In this document: one piece after another, positions 23,693 through 30,643 of the stretch
Layout of the letters: each line of letters opens with the position of its first letter
Numbering within the stretch: the stretch's first letter is position 1
NCBI GenBank assembly: GCA_036521995.1
Contig: DATDGR010000341.1
Span: 1-42,653, forward strand
From: Gp13-AA77 sp036521995
Lineage (GTDB): Bacteria > Acidobacteriota > Terriglobia > UBA7540
Direction: 5' to 3'
DNA length: 42,653 nt
Notes under the pieces: generated by a model
What the model was told of the DNA's origin: nothing
What the model saw: the letters and a program-made list of their open reading frames with translations, nothing else
Database searches by the model: none
Made by a program: the position numbers and the translations under genes

Positions 23693-25534
23693 CTATTGTT
23701 TTGCGGCGGCTTTCTCCAGCGCGGCCAGGACGTAGGGGTAGTCCTGAGCTTGCGCCATGGCGGTCTTGCCTTTCTTGTCCTTCACATTTGGATTGGCGCC
23801 AGCCGCCAGAAGCACCGTAGCCGTCTCGGCATCGCCAAAATCGATGGTGGCGGCATAGAGCAGAGGCGTATAGCCGAAGCGATCGACCGCGTTCACGTCG
23901 GCTCCAGCAGCCAGCAGGGCGCGCACCGCGTCCGTATGATGCGCCACGACCGCCCAATGGAGCGCGGTCATCCCGTCCGCGTCTTTCTCGTGGATGTTGG
24001 CTCCGCCGTCCACCAGCTCCCGGATGACGGCCGGGTCTCCGAACGTAACCACCGCAAGCAGAGGGCTGGTAGGAAACATCCCGACCAATTTCATCTGGCG
24101 GTTGGGGTCCGCGCCTTTGGCCAGCAGCAGTCTCATGCTTTCGACGTCTCCGGCCATGGCGGCCAGGAACAGCGGCGAGGCGTCGAACGTCACGCCGGTT
24201 CCGGGGCGCGCCTCCGCGCCGTGCTGGAGCAGCAGCTTCACCGACTCCGAGGAGCCGAAATAAGCGGTCGCAACCATCAAAGCGGTGTATCCGCTCTGGG
24301 CTTTGGCGCTCACGTCAGCGCCACGGTCGATCAGCAGCTTCATTTTCTCGGCGTCCGGAGCCGCCATCATCAGCAGGGTCGTCCCCTCCGCCGTCTTGGT
24401 GTTAGGGTCGAGGCCGGCGTCCAGTTGCGCCTTCAGCTCCGCAGTTGTGCCGAACAGCGCCGTTTCCATCCATGGCTTCAAGCCCTTGGGCGTCAGGCTG
24501 TCGAGAGGCTGCGCTGAGGGCGGATGCGCGGCTCTCGGCAGGGCCAGCATGAGCGCCAGGGCAGCCCAGCAGGTGGCATCGGTGGAGAGGAACTGATCAT
24601 GCCCGTAAGGAAAACCGGTTTCGAAGTACGGCGGACTGACCGCTGCCGGCGAAATCATCCGAGTGTGCACATGCCACGAACCGCCGGCCTCCTGGGTGGA
24701 GAGCAGGTATTGCAGCCCGCGCTGCCAGGCCGGATCGGTGACCGGCATCGCCACGGCTTCCTGGAGCGCCACCAGCGCCTCGCCCGTTGAATAGGCGTCG
24801 GACGTCAAGTGTGGGAGCTGTCCCCAGCCGCCGTCAGGCCGCTGCAGTGCCAGCAAGCTGTCGGCGGCGCGCCTCAATTCAGCCGGAGCCGCGCCCGCCC
24901 AGTACAGTCCGTACAACCGGAAAGTAACGTCCTCGGTGGAGCGCGGCTGGGCGGTAAGCAACCACGTCTTGGCGCGAGCCGCGCGCTCGTCTTTCTCCTT
25001 GGCAAGCTGCGCCGGCAGGTACAGATCGAGGGCGCGCAAGGCCACGGCGGTGGCCGTGAACGGACTGTACGATTGCGGCGGGCGGGCGTCGAGGGTGGGC
25101 CACTGCCCGTCAGGCCGCTGCCAACTGGCAATGCGGCGGGCATAGACGGCCGTGACCAAACTGGGCTGAACTCCGGCGGCGTGAGCTGCCATCAGGGCCC
25201 ATCCATCCGACGGCGCCGGATCGATAATCATCGGATCCTGCACGGCGTGGTCGATGGAGGACAGGTCCGGGCCGCTCAGCAGCCCCTTGGCCGCTACCTG
25301 GCTGGCCGCGGCTTCATCCACCGGAATTCCACGCTCGCGAGCCGCGTTCAAGGCCAGCATGGGAAGACCGTGGTTGTGGCACGAGAAGCAGACCATGAAC
25401 TTGTAGAAGCCCGCCGAGCCCTGCTGCACGGCGGCGACCGCCTGGGTTGCGGCCGGCCGAATCCGGTCAGGCGAAGCAGTCTGGGCGTGCAGGGCCGGAA
25501 CGAACAGGCAAAGCGCCAGGATTCTATACATCAT
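23693..25534 (-). CDS. Secreted alpha/alpha-toroid and ankyrin-repeat fusion with CxxCH motif
   Basis: A 613-residue exported protein with three parts. After a signal peptide (YRILALCLFVPALHAQ) comes a segment with CFSCH (Cys49, Cys52, His53), a c-type heme attachment motif. Residues about 60-340 resemble the alpha/alpha toroid of squalene-hopene cyclases, with QW-like repeats SWQRPDGQWP, LQRPDGGWG and STQEAGGSWH, but without the DxDD motif of an active cyclase. Residues about 355-605 contain six to seven ankyrin repeats (pattern GxTALxxAxxxG...LLxxGAD). It starts at the tandem ATGs 25534/25531 behind AAGGGGGAA. It could be a periplasmic binding scaffold; no enzymatic activity can be claimed. 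Confidence 0.85.
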   Translation of the reverse strand: MMYRILALCLFVPALHAQTASPDRIRPAATQAVAAVQQGSAGFYKFMVCFSCHNHGLPMLALNAARERGIPVDEAAASQVAAKGLLSGPDLSSIDHAVQDPMIIDPAPSDGWALMAAHAAGVQPSLVTAVYARRIASWQRPDGQWPTLDARPPQSYSPFTATAVALRALDLYLPAQLAKEKDERAARAKTWLLTAQPRSTEDVTFRLYGLYWAGAAPAELRRAADSLLALQRPDGGWGQLPHLTSDAYSTGEALVALQEAVAMPVTDPAWQRGLQYLLSTQEAGGSWHVHTRMISPAAVSPPYFETGFPYGHDQFLSTDATCWAALALMLALPRAAHPPSAQPLDSLTPKGLKPWMETALFGTTAELKAQLDAGLDPNTKTAEGTTLLMMAAPDAEKMKLLIDRGADVSAKAQSGYTALMVATAYFGSSESVKLLLQHGAEARPGTGVTFDASPLFLAAMAGDVESMRLLLAKGADPNRQMKLVGMFPTSPLLAVVTFGDPAVIRELVDGGANIHEKDADGMTALHWAVVAHHTDAVRALLAAGADVNAVDRFGYTPLLYAATIDFGDAETATVLLAAGANPNVKDKKGKTAMAQAQDYPYVLAALEKAAAKQ

Positions 25535-26512
25535 TTCCCCCTTGAGAAATCTGGCCTAGACTTGAGACAGAGACCCGCGCGCGACAAGTAAAGCACCGAC
25601 GGTTCTTACTGTCAAGACGATTGGGAGCTAATTGTAAAGGCGTCATCGGATCGAGAGTTGGGTGGCTTCCGGGTCTGAGTGGGAACCGCGACAATCCGTC
25701 CCTTGATCGTGGGCGTCAAGCACCATCACCGGCGACTGGTGCTTTTTCTCCATCTCTTGTCAGACTTTCCGCGCTCGGGTTCGTTTTGGGTTCGTTTCGG
25801 GTTCGTTTTTTCGGAGTTTCTCAACGTCCCTCAATTCTAAAGGACTTGTTCAATTCGAACCCGGCGAATTCGGGCTTTTCTCGGGTTCGTTTAGGTTCGT
25901 TCTAGGTTCGTTTTTCGACGTTTTTGTTGATTCTAAACAACTTCTCAGGTTCGTTTTTGCAATTTTTTGACCGGGGGGAGGGGGGGCGTTTTCTGCCTGC
26001 ACCGCTTCATTTCGAGAAACTGTTGACTTTCGACCATAAGGTATTGAAAACACATATCATACTTTGAATCTGGCTCGCCGCCGGGCCGAGGTTGCGGCGA
26101 AGGCGCTGATCTGGCGATCGAATTCCCCTGGGGAGATTAGGGGGCCGGTTTTGGACGCGCTCCGAGAGGCCCATACTGGCACTGCCGACGCCATATCGTC
26201 TGGCGCAGATCGATGTACCGTGTCATCAATCACTCAATTTCTAACACACACGCTCCGGCGCTGTCAAGACCCACAGCTACGGCTTTTCTGCCCCACCACC
26301 AAAGAGCAGCGGACCTTGCAAAGCAGGTCCACCGCTGTTCACTCAGCTTTACCGTCTGGCTGACCCAAAAGGCTGTTCTGGGCGCCTACATCAAAAAACG
26401 ACCTAGGCGCCACGCGCGGAAGGGCAGAGCCTGCTACTCTGGAATTGACGCCGATCCGGGTAACATGCCCCAGAGGCCAGCCCCCGCCCGAGGAGGCAGA
26501 ACCTGCAGGTGG
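25535..26512. other. Non-coding region with repeat array and G run
   Basis: Almost 1 kb lies between divergent genes without a convincing coding frame. It holds the GGTTCGTT array described separately and a run GGGGGGAGGGGGGG (25973-25986). The frame open from 26213 into the multicopper oxidase gene has unrelated composition before 26513 and is probably not translated. The region must contain the promoters of both flanking genes; I could not identify them reliably. Confidence 0.5.
25778..25957 (+). repeat. Array of GGTTCGTT repeats with 10-11 bp period
   Basis: Copies of GGTTCGT start at 25778, 25789 and 25800 (exact 11-bp period), then at 25884, 25894 and 25905 (10 and 11 bp), and once more at 25948. 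Each triplet is followed by a diverged second element containing ATTCTAAA (25834-25841 and 25930-25937). The whole is therefore an imperfect duplication of a unit of roughly 100 bp. The spacing of one DNA turn places the copies on one face of the helix. Confidence 0.75.
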
Positions 26513-27868
26513 ATGATGGACCGGAGAGAATTTCTAGCCCGGATCAGCGCTCCAGCCTTTCTGGGTGTGGCTTCAGGCCTGACTCTCCCGGCTGAAGTCC
26601 CCAAAGCCGACGTGACTCTGCGCATCTCGCCGGTTGAGCTGGAGATTGCTGCGCGCAAAACCATCAAAACCACGGGCTACAACGGAATGGCTCCGGGCCC
26701 GGTCTTACGAATGCCGGAAGGCAAGCCCGTCACCATCGACGTCTACAACGAAACCAAGATCCCGGAATTGGTTCATTGGCATGGCCTGTTTTCCCCCTCC
26801 GAGGTGGATGGATCTGTGGAAGAGGGAACGCCCCTCATTCCCCCGCAGGGCTTCGAGCGCTACTCTTTCGTGCCCCGCCCCTCCGGAACCCGCTGGTATC
26901 ACACGCACATTCATGCCGGCCGCGATCTAAAGCGGAGCACTTATACCGGACAGTTCGGCTTCTTCTACCTCGAACCCCGGCACGATCCCGGGAACTACGA
27001 CGCCGAGGTGTTCCTGGCTCTGCACGGGTGGGACGGCTATCTGAGCGCGGGAGCCCTGGAGGAGGATTCTCTGGAAGTGGCTTATAACTGGTTTTCCGTA
27101 AACGGCCGCGCCCTCGGTCACGGCGAGCCCATCCGTGTGCGCGAGCGACAGAAAGTGTTGTTCCACATTCTGAACGCGAACGCCACTTTGGAACATCGCA
27201 TCGCGCTGACGGGCCACCGGTTTAACGTCGTCAGCCTGGATGGCAACCCCGTGCCCGTCCCGCGCGAAGTGGAAGCACTGGATCTGGGAGTGGCGGAACG
27301 GGTGGACGCTGTCGTAACCATGGACCAGCCGGGGGTGTGGATTTTGGGGGAGATCGATGACCACATGCGAAGGTCCGGACTGGGGATCGTGGTGGAATAC
27401 GCGAACCGCAGCGATTCTCCTCGCTGGAACCCACCGGCCAGCGCTGCCTGGGACTACACAATTTTCGGACGGGAAGGCGGCACCCCGGGCCCGGAGGTGG
27501 AAGTGATTCCGCTGGTGTTCCGCTCAAAGTTTGCCGGCCACAACTGGGTGGATTATTGGACTATCAACGGAAAATCCTATCCCGAGACCGGCCCGATTCC
27601 GGTGCGGGCCGGCCAGCGCTACCGGCTGGTGTTTGACAACCAAAGCGACGACGCCCATCCCGTCCACCTGCACCGGCATTCATTTGAGCTCACCAAGTTC
27701 GCGGGCAAACCCACGGCGGGGGTGGTGAAAGACACCGTGATGGTGCCCGCGCGGCGCCAGGTGGAGGTCGATCTCCTCGCCGACAACCCCGGTCCGACGC
27801 TGTTTCATTGCCACAATCAACTTCATATGGACTATGGCTTCATGACGCTGCTGCAATACACCGGCTAG
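26513..27868 (+). CDS. Laccase-like multicopper oxidase, Tat-exported
   Basis: A 451-residue copper oxidase. It begins with a twin-arginine signal (MMDRREFLARISAPAFLG), so it is exported folded with its copper. All four copper-binding blocks are present: HWHG (His88, His90), WYHTHIH (His130, His132), HPVHLH and HCHNQLH (His432, Cys433, His434, His438). Cys433 is the type 1 copper ligand. The axial type 1 position, five residues after His438, is Phe443 rather than the Met usual in bacterial CotA/CueO proteins. The ATG at 26513 is the start because the Tat signal begins there; GAGGAGG lies some 15-20 nt upstream and AGGTGG immediately before it. Likely substrates are phenols or metal ions; which is unknown. 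Confidence 0.92.
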   Translation: MMDRREFLARISAPAFLGVASGLTLPAEVPKADVTLRISPVELEIAARKTIKTTGYNGMAPGPVLRMPEGKPVTIDVYNETKIPELVHWHGLFSPSEVDGSVEEGTPLIPPQGFERYSFVPRPSGTRWYHTHIHAGRDLKRSTYTGQFGFFYLEPRHDPGNYDAEVFLALHGWDGYLSAGALEEDSLEVAYNWFSVNGRALGHGEPIRVRERQKVLFHILNANATLEHRIALTGHRFNVVSLDGNPVPVPREVEALDLGVAERVDAVVTMDQPGVWILGEIDDHMRRSGLGIVVEYANRSDSPRWNPPASAAWDYTIFGREGGTPGPEVEVIPLVFRSKFAGHNWVDYWTINGKSYPETGPIPVRAGQRYRLVFDNQSDDAHPVHLHRHSFELTKFAGKPTAGVVKDTVMVPARRQVEVDLLADNPGPTLFHCHNQLHMDYGFMTLLQYTG

Positions 27869-28103
27869 CAAGCCCGCCTCTGAAGGCGTGCGGCCCTTGG
27901 GGCTGGGGTTCCAGTGTTGCGTCCGGACCAGGGGGTGGCGCCACCCACGGTCAGGGGGACGTATCCCCGTCGGAAAGGGACCAATCGACGCAGGCGAGTG
28001 ACGGGCGGTATATCGGCGGGTGATGAAGGACGTGTATCCTTAAGGCCACCAGAGGCCGAAGCCACTTCAGGTGAAGCTGGCGTCTCTCAAGGTGGCGCGT
28101 CTT

Positions 28104-29255
28104 ATGGTCAGGCAAGCGGTCGTGCGGCGGGCGAGGCAACTCGGAGTCATCGTTGCCGTCTGGACTACCCTGGCTATTTGTGACGCCAGCCAATGGTACC
28201 TGGGCGCACTCCACAGCGGCCATCCGGTCGCCGGGGCCTACGTCCTGCGCTTCGCCTTCACTGTCCACTGGATCTTCGCCGCCCTCACCCCTTTCGTCCT
28301 CTGGGTCTCGACGCGTTTTCCCTTTCGCCGGCGGGGCTGGCCAACAACCGCCGCCGTCCATGCCCTGGCTTTTACCCTGTTCCTGCTGATCTTTGTGAGC
28401 CTGCGCATGATTCTGGTTCCGATCTATGACCCGGCGACGGGAAAGCTGAGCCATGGCTTTCGGGCCCTGTTCCCGACGCTTCTTCTCAACAACGCCTACG
28501 ACGCCTTCTGGATGTATGGCGTGATTGTGGCCGTGAGCGAGCTATGGCGGTACTATCGCAAGTATCGCGAACGCGAGCTGCGGGCCTCAAAGCTGGAAGC
28601 TCAGCTCGCTCAGGCCCAGTTGAAGATGCTGAAAATGCAGCTCGAGCCGCACTTCCTGTTCAATACCCTGCATTTGATTTCGAGTCTGATGCACGAGGAC
28701 GTGGAAGCCGCGGACAACATGGTGGCGCGGTTGAGCGATCTGCTCCGGATGAGCCTTGAAAATGTGAACGAGCAGGAAGTGACGTTGAAGCGCGAGATGG
28801 AGTTTCTGGAGGGTTATCTCGAGATTCAGCAGACGCGCTTCCGCGACCGCTTGAAGGTTCGCCTGAGCATCGATCCGCGATCCCTCGACGCCCTGGTTCC
28901 TAACATGATTCTGCAGCCGTTGGTGGAGAACGCGGTGCGGCACGGGATCGCCTCCCGGTCCGGTCCAGGGCGGGTCGAGATCCGGTCCGAACTACAGAAC
29001 GGGACGCTTCATCTCGAGGTCCGCGACGATGGTCCGGGGCTCGAAGAAAGCCGCTCCGATACGCCGCCCCCGGGTCTCGGGTTGACGAACACGAGGGCGA
29101 GACTGCAGCAGTTATACGGCGAGTCGCACCGCTTCAGCTTGCGGAAGCCCGACCAGGGCGGAGCGCTGGCCACCTTGGATATACCTCTGCGCCTGAAGAG
29201 TGATCGCGCCGGCGAGGAGAGCTTTGGTGCCGATCCGAACCATCATCGTGGATGA
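28104..29255 (+). CDS. LytS/YpdA-type membrane sensor histidine kinase
   Basis: A 383-residue sensor kinase. Four predicted transmembrane helices (about 8-135) form the sensing part, with no separate periplasmic domain. A coiled linker (about 140-175) leads to the His_kinase domain, where the phospho-accepting His183 lies in LEPHFLFNTLH. A HATPase domain follows, with the N box PLVENAVRHG and the G box DDGPG. The ATG at 28104 has AAGGTGG 8 nt upstream and is preferred over the GTG at 28071. The 3' end overlaps the response regulator by 29 nt, so the pair is translated together. Confidence 0.93.
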   Translation: MVRQAVVRRARQLGVIVAVWTTLAICDASQWYLGALHSGHPVAGAYVLRFAFTVHWIFAALTPFVLWVSTRFPFRRRGWPTTAAVHALAFTLFLLIFVSLRMILVPIYDPATGKLSHGFRALFPTLLLNNAYDAFWMYGVIVAVSELWRYYRKYRERELRASKLEAQLAQAQLKMLKMQLEPHFLFNTLHLISSLMHEDVEAADNMVARLSDLLRMSLENVNEQEVTLKREMEFLEGYLEIQQTRFRDRLKVRLSIDPRSLDALVPNMILQPLVENAVRHGIASRSGPGRVEIRSELQNGTLHLEVRDDGPGLEESRSDTPPPGLGLTNTRARLQQLYGESHRFSLRKPDQGGALATLDIPLRLKSDRAGEESFGADPNHHRG

Positions 29256-29994
29256 CGAGGAACCGGCTCGCAACCGGATCAGGAAGCTGCTGAATTCAGA
29301 GCCTGACATCGACGTGGTCGCCGAGTGCGGTGACGGACGCGCCGCCGTGACGGCGATCGGGCGCGAGAAGCCCGACCTGCTGCTGCTCGACATCCAAATG
29401 CCGGAAGTTGACGGCTTCGGCGTGCTGGAAGCCATCGGTGAAAACCAAAGACCCACGGTCATTTTCGTGACCGCCTACGACCGTTATGCTCTGCGCGCCT
29501 TTGAAGCCTACGCCCTCGATTATCTGCTGAAACCCTTCAACCGCACCCGGTTTCAGAAGGCTTTGCAGCGCGCCCGGATGCAGATCGCCCGCGAGCAGCG
29601 GGACCAAGTCGACCGGCGCCTGGCGGCGCTGTTGAAGCAAGTGCGAGCCCCCGGCAAGTACCTGGAGCGTCTGGTGATCCGCTCAGCCGGACGCGTAGTG
29701 TTCCTCCAGGCCGGCGACGTCGAATGGTTTGAAGCCTGCGCGAACTACGTGCGGCTTCACGTGGGCAAGGAGAATCATCTGCTGCGGGCCACCATGAATG
29801 CCCTCGAAAGCCAGCTCGACCCCGAGCGCTTCGTTCGCATTCACCGTTCGGTGATTGTCAGGATCAATTGCGTCAAGGAGCTGCGCTCCTCATTCGAGGG
29901 CGAGTATCTGGTGATCCTACAGGATGGCTCGCGGTTGCATATGAGCCGCGGCTATCGGCGCCGTTTTGATGAAGTCTTTCAAAACCCGGTCTGA
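29227..29994 (+). CDS. LytTR-type response regulator
   Basis: A 255-residue regulator, partner of the kinase just upstream. The receiver domain has the acidic pair DDEE, phosphorylated Asp55 in LLLDIQMP, Thr in FVTAYD and Lys in LLKPFN. A basic linker (about 120-150) leads to a LytTR DNA-binding domain (about 155-250) with typical stretches VVFLQAGDVEWFEACANYVRLHV, here read as two parts, and FVRIHRSVIVRI. The start is a GTG at 29227 with GAGGAG about 8 nt upstream. LytTR proteins bind paired short direct repeats; the receptor genes immediately downstream are natural candidates for control. Confidence 0.93.
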   Translation: MPIRTIIVDDEEPARNRIRKLLNSEPDIDVVAECGDGRAAVTAIGREKPDLLLLDIQMPEVDGFGVLEAIGENQRPTVIFVTAYDRYALRAFEAYALDYLLKPFNRTRFQKALQRARMQIAREQRDQVDRRLAALLKQVRAPGKYLERLVIRSAGRVVFLQAGDVEWFEACANYVRLHVGKENHLLRATMNALESQLDPERFVRIHRSVIVRINCVKELRSSFEGEYLVILQDGSRLHMSRGYRRRFDEVFQNPV

Positions 29995-30006
29995 GACTGT
30001 TTCCCC

Positions 30007-30074
30007 CCAGAAGCCGGGCTCGGCCTGACCTTGGCTCTCGGCTCGCCTCCGCAAGGATTCGTCCCGGCTTCTGG
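30007..30074. repeat. Perfect 12-bp inverted repeat after the LytTR gene
   Basis: CCAGAAGCCGGG (30007-30018) and CCCGGCTTCTGG (30063-30074) are exact inverse complements separated by 44 nt. They begin 12 nt past the response regulator stop. The transcript would fold into a long stem-loop. It lacks a T-run, so it is not a simple terminator. It may protect the 3' end or be a short repetitive palindromic element. Confidence 0.6.
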
Positions 30075-30386
30075 CGCTCTCGTCCCCGTCTTCGGTGACT
30101 CAATCACTCCTCTATTTACCTCTCCTCTGCTGGCCGGTAGTGTGTGCCCTGTTGGGCTAGGCGGGAGCAACCATCCAGAGTTTTTTCCCTTGGACTGGCC
30201 CGCCGAATTCGTTATCCGCGCCTCGTAAGGGGTGGTTTGGATTCCTCCTTACCCTCCGGCCAGGAGGAATTTCGAGCCACCTCGTGCGAGGTGTGGCCGA
30301 GGAGCCGTGTTATCTACGGCGTTCATCGGTCGTCGAAGACTCATCTCAAGTGTGGTGCTGCAGAGGTTCGGGCGGTCACGGTGGCT
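30075..30386. other. Intergenic stretch before the first receptor leader
   Basis: About 310 bases with no convincing gene on either strand. Short frames exist but have no binding site or recognisable sequence. Together with 29995-30006 and the leader it makes a 650-bp gap between the two-component system and the first oar-like gene. Confidence 0.4.
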
Positions 30387-30643
30387 TATGATTATTCGTA
30401 GACCAAGCACCGGGGATTCCAATGGACGTAACTTGCGGCGCCCCCCATGCATGGCTGAGATCGGCCAAGGTGCTGAAACAGAACGTGATCCGGACGTGAT
30501 GCGGTTGGAAGGTTACATGCTCTTGTGGGCACGACGGTGTCTGTCGTCCACCTGTGGGCACTCACAGAGGAGGCACTACAGACCCGGTTAGGAATAACGG
30601 CCGGAGGGGCCGGGGAGACAGGCACTGCTTCAGGGAGGACCTA
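30387..30643 (+). promoter_or_regulatory. Conserved structured leader of the first oar-like gene (copy A)
   Basis: A -10-like TATGAT (30387-30392) stands 257 nt before the ATG. The leader is colinear with the one before the next gene (34154-34412). Shared blocks are a 27-nt identical stretch (30533-30559), an ACAGAC (30578-30583), an 18-nt identical block (30599-30616) and ACAGGCACT (30618-30626). Possible folding: GTCTGT (30539-30544) pairs with ACAGAC; a CTGTG/CACAG hairpin (30552-30566) lies inside; and GGCC-GGAGG-GGCC forms a hairpin (30599-30611). The Shine-Dalgarno sequence GGGAGG lies just before the start. Function and ligand are unknown. Confidence 0.6.

Noticed and set aside
24809..25591. 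A 260-codon plus-strand frame
   Set aside because: Antisense to the toroid/ankyrin protein, without a ribosome-binding site or recognisable domain.
25973..25986. G-quadruplex in the GGGGGGAGGGGGGG run
   Set aside because: A 14-base run with one interruption leaves almost no loop nucleotides for an intramolecular four-tract fold; it may equally be a homopolymer-prone region.
26213..26512. N-terminal extension of the multicopper oxidase by 100 residues
   Set aside because: The Tat signal begins at 26513 and the preceding residues have non-coding composition.
30554..30643. Upstream extension of receptor 1 in frame from 30554
   Set aside because: It would translate the conserved structured leader, and the signal peptide begins at the ATG at 30644 behind GGGAGG.
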